The notes beneath the pieces are model-generated. The model was not told the DNA's origin, did not search any database, and worked only from the letters and a program-made list of their open reading frames with translations. This document shows positions 27,049 to 36,318 of a stretch of 46,268 bases of DNA, one piece after another (within the stretch, counting starts at the first letter, position 1; each line of letters starts with the position of its first letter). A program made the position numbers and the translations under genes. The DNA is from Streptococcus sp. DD13. Lineage in GTDB: Bacteria > Bacillota > Bacilli > Lactobacillales > Streptococcaceae. The DNA lies in NCBI RefSeq assembly GCF_001578875.1, contig NZ_KQ969506.1, positions 56,612 through 102,879 of the forward strand, in the 5' to 3' direction.

Positions 27049-27190
27049 ATAGATTGTATATTTACAGTCCCGAATTTCTTCTTGAAAAAGCAGATGGCTA
27101 AAATGAGTAGAACGAATCCAATAAAAATTTCAAACCGTTCACGTCCTTCAGAAAGAAAAGGGAGTTCCTGTTGTTTGTCTGTTAGAAGTC
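27025..27190 (-). pseudogene. Fossil C-terminal sorting signal of a surface protein
   Basis: Read on the minus strand from inside the end of exoA, one frame gives TDKQQELPFLSEGRERFEIF, then a hydrophobic run IGFVLLILAICFF and a basic KKK, continuing to a stop in the palindrome (near 27024). This is the layout of an LPXTG sorting signal (motif, spacer, membrane span, positive tail), with the motif changed to LPFLS. No body of a surface protein precedes it because the frame runs into exoA. It is probably a deletion remnant; chance is not excluded. Confidence 0.45.
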
Positions 27191-28009
27191 AATCTCTAAG
27201 ACGATGGGGGTATGGTCTTGACGGGCACCGGAGTCAATCATAGCTGATTTAGTCACTTTGTCCGCAATGCGGTTAGAAGTGAGCCAGTAGTCAATTCTCC
27301 AGCCTGTGTTATTGATTTTAGATGTCTTGCTACGTTGTGCCCACCAAGTATATTGATCTGGAAGGTCCCCATGCAAGTGGCGGAAGGTATCAGTGAACCC
27401 TTTGGCTAGCAAGTTAGTAAAGCCAGCGCGCTCTTCATCGGTAAAGCCTGGGGAACGACGGTTGCTAGCTGGATTGGCCAAGTCGATTTCCTTGTGGGCT
27501 ACGTTGTAGTCTCCTGTTGCCAGAACAGGCTTTTGCTGGTCTAGTTCTGCCAAGTAGTCTGCATATTTGACATCCCAAATTTGGCGTTCTTCCAAGCGTT
27601 TGAGCCCATCTCCAGCATTCGGAGTATAGACCTGGGTCACAAAGAAGTCATCAAATTCAAGGGTAATGATGCGCCCTTCACTATCCATGGTCGACGGAGC
27701 CCCGATTTCAGGAAAAGTCACCTTGGGTTGCAATGTTTTTTTATAGAGAAACATGGTTCCAGCATAGCCTTTGCGAGCTGGCTCGACGGAAGATCGCCAA
27801 GTGAGGTCATATGTTGGGAAGAGTTGGCTTAGGATGTCTAAGTGCTTCTTACTAGGGCCAGTGGCAGATAGTTTGGTCTCTTGAAGTGCGATAATATCTG
27901 CATCTTCAGATTGAAGAGTGGCTAGTACTTCTTGTGAGAGTTTGGCACGTGCCGAATCACTGGTCAGTGCAGCATTAAGGGAATCAATATTCCAGGAAAT
28001 CAGTTTCAT
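27182..28009 (-). CDS. exoA: ExoA, exonuclease III/AP endonuclease
   Basis: A 275-residue base-excision repair nuclease that cuts at abasic sites. It has the family blocks MKLISWNIDSLNA, IIALQETKLS (metal-binding Glu44), GDYNVAH, RIDYWLTS and the C-terminal DHTPIVLEI with the catalytic histidine. Length is the same as pneumococcal ExoA. The -10 is on the minus strand: TATAAT (28039-28044), in extended form TGATATAAT. No terminator lies directly after the stop. Confidence 0.97.
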   Translation of the reverse strand: MKLISWNIDSLNAALTSDSARAKLSQEVLATLQSEDADIIALQETKLSATGPSKKHLDILSQLFPTYDLTWRSSVEPARKGYAGTMFLYKKTLQPKVTFPEIGAPSTMDSEGRIITLEFDDFFVTQVYTPNAGDGLKRLEERQIWDVKYADYLAELDQQKPVLATGDYNVAHKEIDLANPASNRRSPGFTDEERAGFTNLLAKGFTDTFRHLHGDLPDQYTWWAQRSKTSKINNTGWRIDYWLTSNRIADKVTKSAMIDSGARQDHTPIVLEIDF

Positions 28010-28076
28010 AGTCTATCCTTTTTTTAGTTTCTGTGTCCATTATATCAAAAAGGAAGAACTTCCGATATTTGTGGGC

Positions 28077-28105
28077 TTGAAAATATCTGTCGAAAATTCT
28101 ATAAT
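28077..28105 (+). promoter_or_regulatory. Promoter of the DUF454 gene
   Basis: -35 TTGAAA (28077-28082), 17 bases, -10 TATAAT (28100-28105). The transcript would have a leader of about 135 bases, which holds a small CTTCTTCT/AGAAG hairpin and a 15-codon ORF without a ribosome site. Confidence 0.75.
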
Positions 28106-28248
28106 AGCATCAATACGAAAGACAAAGAGAGAGAACCCTTCTTCTAAAAGAAGTAGTTGCCTACCATCGGATGAGCTATTTAGTGGGAGTGGGATCAGCA
28201 ATTTTTGGTCTGAAGTGATATGAAAATGAGAGAGAAAATGGAGAAAAG

Positions 28249-28614
28249 ATGAGACTGGTTTATCTAATCATTGGTTGTTTGTCTTTATTGCTAGGGATTA
28301 TTGGTATTCCGCTTCCGATCTTACCGACAACCCCGTTTTTATTATTAGCCATTGCTTGCTTTGCACGCAGTTCAAAACGCTTTGAAAGCTGGCTGTACAA
28401 TAGCCGTCTCTACCAGATTTATGTGGCGGACTACCGAGAGACAAAAGCCATTGCGAAAGGAAGAAAGAAGAAAATTCTTCTTCAAATTTACCTGTTGATG
28501 GGGATTTCCATTTACTTTGCACCCATCATCTGGGTGAAGATCGCTCTACTTGGTCTCACCATTTTTATCACCTACTACTTATTTAAGGTGATTCCCAATA
28601 AACCAGAAGAATAA
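28249..28614 (+). CDS. DUF454/YbaN-family membrane protein
   Basis: A 121-residue inner-membrane protein. Hydrophobic segments lie at about 4-20, 24-39 and 80-113, and the conserved DUF454 patterns LGIIGIPLPILPTTPFLLLA and ACFARSSKRFESWL are clear. A basic loop GRKKK precedes the last span. Function is unknown. A GGAGAAAAG ribosome site precedes the ATG. It is transcribed alone. Confidence 0.9.
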   Translation: MRLVYLIIGCLSLLLGIIGIPLPILPTTPFLLLAIACFARSSKRFESWLYNSRLYQIYVADYRETKAIAKGRKKKILLQIYLLMGISIYFAPIIWVKIALLGLTIFITYYLFKVIPNKPEE

Positions 28615-28632
28615 GAGTCCTCTTGCCAAGCG

Positions 28633-28669
28633 AAAAAGGAGTGCAGGAGTGGCTCTTTTTTGGTATAAT
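28633..28669 (+). terminator. Terminator of DUF454 gene merging into the metG -10
   Basis: AAAAAGGAG (about 28633-28641) pairs imperfectly with GCTCTTTTT, ending in T6. TATAAT (28664-28669, preceded by TGG) starts two bases later and is the likely -10 of metG. Confidence 0.6.
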
Positions 28670-28713
28670 AAAGTGTTAACAAACAGGTTTCATTTGCCTG
28701 GAAAGGAAAAAAC

Positions 28714-30711
28714 ATGTCTGAAAAGAATTTTTATATTACAACGCCGATCTACTATCCATCTGGAAAACTCCATATCGGTTCTGCCTATACAACTATCGCC
28801 TGCGATGTCCTAGCGCGCTACAAACGCTTCATGGGATACGATGTTTTTTATCTGACAGGTCTTGATGAGCACGGGCAAAAGATTCAACAAAAGGCAGAAG
28901 AAGCAGGCATCACGCCACAAGCTTATGTGGATGGCATGGCTGTTGGGGTTAAAGAACTTTGGAAGCTTTTAGATATCTCCTATGATCACTTTATCCGGAC
29001 AACGGATGACTACCATGAAAAAGTGGTGGCGCAAGTCTTTGAGCGCTTGCTGGCTCAAGATGATATCTACCTGGGAGAGTACTCGGGTTGGTATTCCGTA
29101 TCAGATGAAGAATTCTTTACAGAAAGTCAGCTGGCAGAAGTCTTCCGTGACGAAGCTGGAAATGTGACAGGCGGGATCGCGCCATCTGGCCATGAGGTCG
29201 AATGGGTGTCTGAAGAATCTTACTTCCTTCGCCTCAGCAAATACCAAGACCGCTTGGTGGAATTTTTCAAATCCCATCCAGACTTCATTAGCCCAGAAGG
29301 GCGTCTCAATGAGATGCTAAAAAACTTTATCGAGCCTGGTTTGGAAGATTTGGCTGTTTCTAGGACGACCTTTACCTGGGGAGTGCCTGTCCCATCCAAT
29401 CCGAAGCACGTAGTCTATGTGTGGATTGATGCCCTTCTCAACTATGCCACTGCGCTTGGTTATGGTCAAGAAGGACATGCTAACTACGACAAATTCTGGA
29501 ATGGAACCGTCTTCCACATGGTCGGAAAAGACATCCTACGCTTCCACTCCATCTACTGGCCCATCCTTCTCATGATGTTGGACATGAAACTCCCAGACCG
29601 CTTGATTGCTCACGGCTGGTTTGTCATGAAAGATGGCAAGATGTCCAAGTCTAAAGGAAATGTGGTTTATCCAGAAATGCTGGTCGAACGCTATGGGCTT
29701 GATCCACTTCGTTACTACCTCATGCGCAGCCTTCCAGTTGGTTCGGACGGAACCTTCACTCCTGAGGACTATGTGGGCCGTATCAATTATGAGTTGGCCA
29801 ATGACCTTGGAAACCTCCTCAACCGGACGGTTTCCATGATTAACAAGTACTTTGATGGACAAGTTCCAGCTTACGAAGAAGGGGTGACCGCGTTTGACAC
29901 TGCGCTAGCCCAAGTAGCAGATCAATCTATCGTTGACTACCATACCTACATGGAAGCAGTTGACTACCCGCGTGCCCTCGAAGCTGTCTGGACCCTCATC
30001 TCTCGGACCAACAAATACATTGACGAAACCGCTCCTTGGGTACTCGCTAAAGAAGAGGGTGACAAGGAGCAATTGGCAGCAGTCATGGCTCACTTGGCAG
30101 CTAGTCTTCGTGTCGTAGCTCACTTGATCGAGCCCTTTATGATGGAAACCAGTCGTGCAGTCTTGACTCAACTGGGTCTCCCAGAAGCGACCAGCCTTGA
30201 AAACTTGCATCTAGCAGATTTCCCTGTAGGAGTCACAGTAGTGGCTAAGGGAACGCCTATCTTCCCACGTCTCGATATGGAAGAAGAAATTGCCTATATC
30301 AAGGAACAAATGGAAGGCAATAAACCAGCAGTTGAAAAAGAATGGAATCCTTATGAAGTGGAACTGAAACTCAACAAGGATGAAATCAAGTTTGAAGACT
30401 TTGACAAGGTTGAAATCCGTGTCGCAGAAGTCAAGGAAGTTGCTAAAGTAGAAGGTTCTGATAAGTTGCTTCAATTCCGCCTGGATGCTGGAGACGGTGA
30501 AGACCGTCAAATCCTCTCTGGAATTGCCAAATACTATCCAAATGAACAAGAATTGGTCGGCAAGAAAGTTCAAATCGTGGCCAACCTCAAACCACGCAAG
30601 ATGATGAAAAAATATGTCAGCCAAGGCATGATTCTCTCGGCAGAGCACGACGGAAACTTAACCCTCTTGACAGTGGATGCAAGTGTGCCGAATGGTTCCA
30701 TTATTGGATAA
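28714..30711 (+). CDS. metG: Methionyl-tRNA synthetase
   Basis: Charges tRNA-Met; 665 residues. The HIGH motif is HIGS (residues 20-23, in [14 protein letters not shown]) and KMSKS is at 309-313. The connective-peptide knuckle lacks the zinc cysteines ([10 protein letters not shown] in place of a cysteine pair), as in Firmicutes MetRS. A C-terminal tRNA-binding EMAP-like domain (residues about 560-665; [20 protein letters not shown]) allows dimerisation. Codon use is highly biased. Confidence 0.97.
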   Translation: MSEKNFYITTPIYYPSGKLHIGSAYTTIACDVLARYKRFMGYDVFYLTGLDEHGQKIQQKAEEAGITPQAYVDGMAVGVKELWKLLDISYDHFIRTTDDYHEKVVAQVFERLLAQDDIYLGEYSGWYSVSDEEFFTESQLAEVFRDEAGNVTGGIAPSGHEVEWVSEESYFLRLSKYQDRLVEFFKSHPDFISPEGRLNEMLKNFIEPGLEDLAVSRTTFTWGVPVPSNPKHVVYVWIDALLNYATALGYGQEGHANYDKFWNGTVFHMVGKDILRFHSIYWPILLMMLDMKLPDRLIAHGWFVMKDGKMSKSKGNVVYPEMLVERYGLDPLRYYLMRSLPVGSDGTFTPEDYVGRINYELANDLGNLLNRTVSMINKYFDGQVPAYEEGVTAFDTALAQVADQSIVDYHTYMEAVDYPRALEAVWTLISRTNKYIDETAPWVLAKEEGDKEQLAAVMAHLAASLRVVAHLIEPFMMETSRAVLTQLGLPEATSLENLHLADFPVGVTVVAKGTPIFPRLDMEEEIAYIKEQMEGNKPAVEKEWNPYEVELKLNKDEIKFEDFDKVEIRVAEVKEVAKVEGSDKLLQFRLDAGDGEDRQILSGIAKYYPNEQELVGKKVQIVANLKPRKMMKKYVSQGMILSAEHDGNLTLLTVDASVPNGSIIG

Positions 30712-30742
30712 ACGAAGAACTTGAAGTAAGTTTTCTATCCCC

Positions 30743-30808
30743 AAAAATGAACTGCACCCCAAAAGTTAGATTTTTTAGTCTAATTTATGGGGGACGGTTC
30801 ATTTTTTT
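30743..30808 (+). terminator. Hairpin after metG built from two facing IS-like inverted repeats
   Basis: The left arm starting TGAACTGCACCCC (30748-30772) and the right arm ending GGGGGACGGTTCA (30777-30801) pair at 19 of 25 positions with a four-base gap. Flanking A5 and T7 make a functional terminator. The arm sequence (CCCCAAAAGTTAGA) recurs as the terminal repeat of the IS at the right end of the window. Confidence 0.75.
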
Positions 30809-30896
30809 CATTTCTTTTGATAAAGAGGGGCGATGCATATAGACAATGGTATCAAATTAGTTTATAGTTGTAGTAGTAATAGTTTGGAGTAGATTT

Positions 30897-32843
30897 ATGA
30901 GAAGGAAGATATATCCGTCAAAGAAAAATTGGGTTGTTGCTGGTATCACGTTGACAGGGCTTTTGCTAGCACCGAGTGTTTTAGCTGAAGAAGTAGTACC
31001 AACGACTGCTTATGGGACTTCATTAAGCCCAGCATCTGATGTTCAAATACCAGAAACAAACCGTCAAGTGAATGAAGCAGTCCCCTCTCCTATCGTTGAT
31101 AATCAGAATAGCTCAACTGAGGAGACCAGTGAAACGAGTGTGGATTCGACGACAGGCAGTATCGTGTTATCGAAGCAATCGGCTGACACAAGACAGGATG
31201 TTACACCGTCAAATGTAGGAGTGACCTCGGATACCATAGATTCGACTGTTGCTTCTTCAGTTAATGGAAGTACAACAGAAGCTTCCACTCAAGCAGAAGC
31301 AGGTGTCCAACCAACCTCAACAGCCTCTGCGGAGGAAGAAGGAGGAGGAGACCAAGGACACAAAAAGGCAGATACAAAAGACATCAAGGTCAATGCTCAT
31401 GTTCAAGGGACTGGATGGAATGGCTTTTCTGATGCGAGTCAAGTCATCGGGACAGTTGGAAAAGGCAAGCGACTTGAAGCGCTGGTTTTCAAACTAGAAG
31501 ATGGCTTATCTGCTATTGGCGATATCATTTACCAGTCGCATGTTCAAGATATTGGTTGGCAAACAACAGTTAAAACAGGTGAAATGAGTGGCACCGTTGC
31601 AAAAAGTAAACGTTTAGAAGCATTTAATATGCGTCTGACAGGTGAATTAGCAACCTATTACGACGTCTATTATCGAACACATGTTCAGAATGTTGGCTGG
31701 CTAGGTTGGGCTAAAAATGGTGGGAATGCAGGAACGGAAGGCTTGTCCTTGCGCTTAGAAGCGATTGAAGTTCAGTTGGTATCTAAAGAAGACAGCTTTC
31801 AAGGAGACAACCGTCGTAGTTTCATAAAAAAAGGTCAACAAGTAGCCAGTATTTCATACCGCACCTATGTAGGGCAGAATGGTTGGCAAACAGAGGTGAA
31901 GGATGGTTCTGTCAGTGGTAGCGTCGGAAAGAATAGACGAATTGAGGCTTTAGGGGTCCGCTTGGACTCGGATTATTTCGGTCATGTATCCTATCAGACC
32001 CACATACAGAATGTTGGCTGGGTGCCCCTTGTCCGTGATGGTCAGGCGAGTGGGGTTGGCGGATCAGGAAAGCAAGTTGAAGCCGTCAAGATTTCCTTAA
32101 TCGGTGATATTAGTAAGGATTACGATGTCTATTATCGTGTGCATAGTCAAAATAAGGGCTGGTTGGGTTGGACCAAGAATGGATCAGCAGCAGGAACGGA
32201 AGGCTTCAGTTTGGGCGTTGAAGCTGTAGAAGTCACCTTGGTTAAAAAAGGGAGCAAGGCTCCTGGCACAACTGCCAATGCCTTCGTGAAGAAACAAGCA
32301 CAACAAAGTGCCAAACCAAAAAAGTATCCCATGCCTTACTTTAACCAAAGAGATGCGCGCTGGATTAGCAAATACTACGGCCGTTATACAATGGGTGATA
32401 CTGGCTGTGTTCCCACTTCGCTTAGTATGGTATTTTCTTCTTTAACTGGCAAAACCATCATGCCAACCGCAGTTGCAGATTGGTTATATCATAACACCAA
32501 CGACTTCGATCGGACTGTTCCTGGGACGCGCGCACCAGGGATTGTAAAAGCGGCAAATGCCTGGGGATTAAAAGCAACGAACTTATCTAGTTACAATCAC
32601 ATTGTTTCAGCCTTGAAGTCAGGCGATTATGTGTTGGCTGGTGTAGAAAGAAATGTCTTTGTGAATCAAGGTTCTCATGAGATTGTGCTAAAAGGCTACA
32701 ACAATGGGATGGTATATGTGACCGACCCCTATACTCAATCCTTGTCCGGTTGGTATACCATGTCTTACCTGTTTAACACAAAGAGCACGGACAAGGATGA
32801 CACAGCATTGGGATTACCCTTCTTTAAAATTTCTCATTCCTAA
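30897..32843 (+). CDS. Secreted ChW-repeat protein with C39-like cysteine peptidase domain
   Basis: A 648-residue exported protein. The signal peptide is about 1-30 (ends APSVLAEE), then comes a Ser/Thr/Val-rich stalk (about 31-160) and six ChW modules (hydrophobic repeat with an invariant GW, for example HVQNVGWLGWAKNG, ending RLEA..L). Modules 2-3 and 5-6 look like duplicated pairs. The C-terminal domain (about 478-648) is C39-like: nucleophile Cys504 (DTGCVPTSLSMV), His594 (GSHEIVLKGY) and Asp610 (VTDPY). There is no LPXTG, so cell-wall attachment is probably through the ChW modules. Likely roles are surface proteolysis or amide hydrolysis. Confidence 0.88.
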   Translation: MRRKIYPSKKNWVVAGITLTGLLLAPSVLAEEVVPTTAYGTSLSPASDVQIPETNRQVNEAVPSPIVDNQNSSTEETSETSVDSTTGSIVLSKQSADTRQDVTPSNVGVTSDTIDSTVASSVNGSTTEASTQAEAGVQPTSTASAEEEGGGDQGHKKADTKDIKVNAHVQGTGWNGFSDASQVIGTVGKGKRLEALVFKLEDGLSAIGDIIYQSHVQDIGWQTTVKTGEMSGTVAKSKRLEAFNMRLTGELATYYDVYYRTHVQNVGWLGWAKNGGNAGTEGLSLRLEAIEVQLVSKEDSFQGDNRRSFIKKGQQVASISYRTYVGQNGWQTEVKDGSVSGSVGKNRRIEALGVRLDSDYFGHVSYQTHIQNVGWVPLVRDGQASGVGGSGKQVEAVKISLIGDISKDYDVYYRVHSQNKGWLGWTKNGSAAGTEGFSLGVEAVEVTLVKKGSKAPGTTANAFVKKQAQQSAKPKKYPMPYFNQRDARWISKYYGRYTMGDTGCVPTSLSMVFSSLTGKTIMPTAVADWLYHNTNDFDRTVPGTRAPGIVKAANAWGLKATNLSSYNHIVSALKSGDYVLAGVERNVFVNQGSHEIVLKGYNNGMVYVTDPYTQSLSGWYTMSYLFNTKSTDKDDTALGLPFFKISHS

Positions 32844-32934
32844 TGCTTTCCTGTCTGTATTCCTACTCTTAAAATGAGAATAAGCAGAATGGCTTACCTC
32901 GTAAATGGAAGTAGGCGAATGACATCATGTATCT

Positions 32935-33115
32935 GAGAGTGGGACAGAAATCGGGAATTCCTTAGAATTCGATTTGGTCGTCCCACCTCCGCACAGTTGA
33001 GTAGGGCTGTAAAGGCTGATGCAATCAGCCTAGTAGAGCCCACTCAACCACTGCGTCTTGCTCGACAATCCAAAAACAATGGAGAGGCTAGGACTTTTGT
33101 CCCAGCCTCTTTTTG
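32935..33115 (+). repeat. Streptococcal intergenic repeat with three hairpins, ending in a terminator
   Basis: The repeat starts GAGAGTGGGACAGAAATCGG. Hairpin 1: GTGGGAC (32939-32945)/GTCCCAC (32980-32986) with inner AAATCG/CGATTT. Hairpin 2: GTTGAGT...ACTCAAC (32996-33048) with inner GGGCT/AGCCC and GGCTGAT/ATCAGCC. Hairpin 3: GAGGCTAGGAC (33084-33094)/GTCCCAGCCTC (33099-33109) and a T5 tail, which terminates the ChW gene. From memory, near-identical units are dispersed in oral streptococcal genomes. The rest of the interval (32844-32934) holds nothing I can identify. Confidence 0.7.
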
Positions 33116-33161
33116 CTGCTTCACCCCTTTTGAGAGTCGTTCGCTGCCTTTATCCCCCTTT

Positions 33162-33169
33162 TACGAATA
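33162..33169 (+). promoter_or_regulatory. SigX/ComX com-box of coiA
   Basis: TACGAATA is the exact consensus recognised by the competence sigma factor SigX (ComX). It lies 20 bases before the coiA ATG, so the leader should be about 14 bases, just enough for the GGAGG ribosome site. It marks coiA as a late competence gene. Confidence 0.93.
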
Positions 33170-33189
33170 AAGAGAGTGGAGGTATGCGG

Positions 33190-34128
33190 ATGTTCACAGC
33201 ACTTGATACACACGGGAATCGAATCAATCTACTAGCCGACCCAAACTTAAAACGGGGAAGGTATACCTGTCCGGGATGTGGAGGTCAGCTGATTTTTAAA
33301 AAAGGGGAGGTCCTACAAGCTCATTTTGCCCATCGCTCTTTACAGGATTGTTTGGCCTATTCGGAGAATGAATCCCCTCAGCATTTAGAATTGAAAGCCA
33401 GCTTATACCGCTGGCTTAGACAGACGAAAGCAGTCGAGATAGAATATGCCTTCCCAGAAATCCAGCAAATCGCGGATTTATTTGTCTTTCCAAACTTAGC
33501 ACTAGAGATTCAGTGTTCTTCCTTGTCGATCCAGCGCCTTAAGGATCGGACGAGAAGTTATCACAACAATGGGCAAAGGGTCTTATGGTTATTGGGAGAG
33601 AAGCTCTGGCTGAAAGACCGGCTTACCAAGCTCCAAGAGCACTTCTTATATTTTAGCTGGAATTGTGGGTTTCACTATTGGGAATTAGACCTAAAACAGA
33701 AAGAAATCCGGTTAAAATACCTCATTCATGAAGACTTGCACGGGAAAGTGCAGTATCTGCAGAGATGTTTCCCATTTGGGGAGGGAGATCTGTTATCAAT
33801 CTTTCGCTTTCCGTTTCAAGGACAAGCTCTTTCTCACTTGAGGGCAAAAGTGGATCCAGACATCGAGCACTATGTGGCCTGCCAGCTCTTTCACCGTGAT
33901 CCGAAATGGATGAAACGGCAGGCCGTAGCTTATCAAGAGGGAAAGAATCTATTGACCTATTCACGGGATGATTTTTATCCCCAACTGACTCCTGTCAAGC
34001 GACAGGATTTTTGTCAAATTACGACGGATTTGAACCACTATTATCAAGCATTTGACCGATACTACCAAGAACAAACGGATAAGCGACAGCAAGTCGTGTA
34101 TTCTCCTGCATATTATCGAATGAAGTAG
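33190..34128 (+). CDS. coiA: Competence protein CoiA
   Basis: A 312-residue late-competence protein that promotes recombination of incoming DNA. It has an N-terminal zinc-ribbon-like segment (CPGC and AHFAH), then a PD-(D/E)XK-like nuclease core (ADLFVFPNLALEIQCSS: Asp96, Glu106, Gln108). The start is ATG 33190, seven bases after GGAGG. ATG 33184 is only one base from it, and the long frame from 33058 starts upstream of the com-box. Confidence 0.95.
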   Translation: MFTALDTHGNRINLLADPNLKRGRYTCPGCGGQLIFKKGEVLQAHFAHRSLQDCLAYSENESPQHLELKASLYRWLRQTKAVEIEYAFPEIQQIADLFVFPNLALEIQCSSLSIQRLKDRTRSYHNNGQRVLWLLGEKLWLKDRLTKLQEHFLYFSWNCGFHYWELDLKQKEIRLKYLIHEDLHGKVQYLQRCFPFGEGDLLSIFRFPFQGQALSHLRAKVDPDIEHYVACQLFHRDPKWMKRQAVAYQEGKNLLTYSRDDFYPQLTPVKRQDFCQITTDLNHYYQAFDRYYQEQTDKRQQVVYSPAYYRMK

Positions 34129-34276
34129 CGCCCCTTGGAGGGAGAGGGCAGTCTGGAAAACGAATGGATAGGAAGAGATTGTTCTGGAGGAAGTTCGATC
34201 TGAAGAAGAGGGAAGAGCAAGGGACTCAAGGGGCTCCCCTAGGACCGATTTTTTGGAAAAAGGGTGCAGATGGAGA

Positions 34277-34306
34277 TTGTCATGACGAAGGGAAGGATGG
34301 TATAAT
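34277..34306 (+). promoter_or_regulatory. Promoter of pepF
   Basis: -35 TTGTCA (34277-34282), 18 bases, extended -10 TGG-TATAAT (34301-34306). It would allow pepF expression outside competence. Confidence 0.7.
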
Positions 34307-34337
34307 AGAAGCAATTTAAAAAGAAAAGAGATGGATT

Positions 34338-36141
34338 ATGCCAAAACAACGTCAGGAAATTGAAGAAAAATTCCAATGGGATTTAACGACCGTTTATCCG
34401 AGTGACGCCGCTTGGGAAGAGGAATACAAGGATCTTTTGTCCACGATTGAGACTGGAAAAGACTATGCAGGACGCTTGCTCGAATCAGCTCAAACCTTCC
34501 GTACAGTCTCTGAATTACAATTGAGCCTGATGCGTCGGATTGAAAAGCTGTACGTCTATGCCTCAATGAAAAATGACCAAGATACACGAGTGGCCAAGTA
34601 TCAGGAGTTTCAAGCGAAGGCCAATACAGCCTATTCCCAATTCTCTCAAGCTTTTGCTTATTATGAGCCAGAGTTTCTGCAAATCACACCTGAACAATTG
34701 GAAGAATTTTATGAGGCAGAGCCTGCTCTCCAACAATACCGCCACCAATTGGATACCCTGTTGACCAAAAAAGCCCATGTCTTATCGCAAGAAGTAGAAG
34801 AAGTCTTAGCGGCTTCCTCTGAAATCTATGGTGCTGCGTCAGAGACCTTCTCAGTGTTGGACAATGCCAGCATCTCTTTTGAGGATGTAGCAGATGAACA
34901 GGGTCATTTAAAACCATTGACCCACGGAACCTTTATCTCTTATATGGAGTCTAAAGACCGGGAACTGCGCAGAGAAGCCTACGAAAACCTTTATGCAGTC
35001 TATGAGCAGTTTCAGCATACCTATGCGAAAACACTGCAAACCAATGCCAAATACCACAATTTGAATGCTCGCTTACGCCACTATTCTAGCGCTCGAGAAG
35101 CAGCCCTTGCTGAAAACTTCATCCCAGAATCCGTCTATGATACCCTTGTTTCAGCGGTTAACAAGCACCTTCCCTTGTTGCAACGCTATGTCGACTTGCG
35201 CAAGAAGGTTTTAGGCTTAGATGATTTGAAGATGTATGATATCTATACGCCTTTGTCTGAGATGGACCTTTCTTATACTTATGAAGCAGCTCTGGAAAAA
35301 GCATCAGAAACCCTGTCTGTTTTTGGGGAAGAGTACAGTTCGTATGTGAAAGCAGCCTTTTCTGATCGCTGGATTGATGCGATGCAAAATGAAGGCAAAC
35401 GTTCGGGCGCTTATTCTGGGGGGTTCCTATGACACCAATGCCTTTATGCTTTTGAACTGGGATGATACCTTGGATAACCTCTTTACCCTAGTCCATGAAA
35501 CGGGGCACTCGATCCATTCTGTCTATACTCGGAAGAACCAGCCTTATGTGTACGGGCACTACTCGATCTTTTTAGCTGAGATCGCGTCAACGACCAATGA
35601 AAATATCTTGACGGAACGTCTCTTACAAGAAGTGACTGATGAAAAAGCTCGCTTTGCCATTTTAAATCATTATTTAGATGGCTTTAAGGGGACTGTCTTT
35701 AGACAAACGCAGTTTGCTGAGTTTGAGCAAGCCATTCACAAGGCCGATCAAGATGGGGAAGTCCTTACTGCAGAGCTTCTCAATACGATTTATGCAGAGA
35801 TGAATGAGCGCTACTATGGCCTATCTGCGGTAGAAAACCCAGAGATCCAATACGAATGGGCACGGATTCCACATTTTTATTATAATTTCTATGTCTTCCA
35901 GTATGCGACAGGTTTTGCGGCAGCATCTGCACTGGCCCATAAAATCGTCCATGGCAGTCCAGAAGATATCGAAAAGTACCTGGATTACTTAAAGGCAGGT
36001 TCTTCAGATTATCCTCTTGCCGTTATTGCAAAAGCAGGAGTCGATATGACCAAAGAAGATTACCTCAATGATGCTTTCAAGGTATTTGAGGAACGCTTAA
36101 ATGAGTTAGAAGCCTTGATTGAAAAAGGCGTTCATCTTTAA
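34338..36141 (+). pseudogene. pepF: Oligoendopeptidase F, split by a one-base frameshift in a G6 tract
   Basis: PepF is a cytoplasmic M3-family zinc peptidase that degrades oligopeptides. The 5' frame (364 codons, MPKQRQEIEEKFQWDLTTVY) ends at a TGA at 35430-35432. The rest continues in the next frame with [20 protein letters not shown], the zinc motif HETGH (codon at 35494) and FARGQ-like C-terminal helices. The break is in TCTGGGGGGTTCC (G6 at 35418-35423). With five G the frames join as AYSGGSYDTN and give exactly 601 codons, the normal length. The 5' product alone lacks the zinc site. Phase variation, a true mutation or a sequencing error are all possible. Confidence 0.9.
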
Positions 36142-36185
36142 GTCCTTGTCTCCGGGGAAGGGATTAGAAAGCAAACTGTCTAAGG

Positions 36186-36209
36186 GAGAGCGACGCCGCT
36201 CTCTTTTTT
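36186..36209 (+). terminator. Terminator of pepF
   Basis: GAGAGCG (36186-36192), loop ACGC, CGCTCTC (36197-36203), T6. Confidence 0.88.
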
Positions 36210-36282
36210 GAGTGCTGTCTCAAGAGTAAAAGGCCCTGCCTCCCATGATGGCTCTCTCCGAATCGCTACGAAGGGATGTCCA

Positions 36283-36311
36283 TTGGTTTCTACTAGGAGC
36301 TATGGTATAAT
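36283..36311 (+). promoter_or_regulatory. Promoter of the O-methyltransferase gene, start codon at the predicted +1
   Basis: -35 TTGGTT (36283-36288), 17 bases, extended -10 TGG-TATAAT (36306-36311). Seven bases separate the -10 from the ATG at 36319, so the transcript should begin at or next to the start codon. Confidence 0.75.
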
Positions 36312-36318
36312 GAACTCT

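Noticed and set aside
28156..28220. 15-codon ORF in the DUF454 leader (MSYLVGVGSAIFGLK)
   Set aside because: No ribosome site and too short to judge; not reported as a gene.
32935..33115. CRISPR array or tRNA cluster
   Set aside because: The hairpins differ from one another and there are no regular direct repeats with spacers, nor any cloverleaf.
33058..33189. N-terminal extension of coiA
   Set aside because: It begins inside the intergenic repeat and upstream of the com-box, so it cannot be on the competence transcript.
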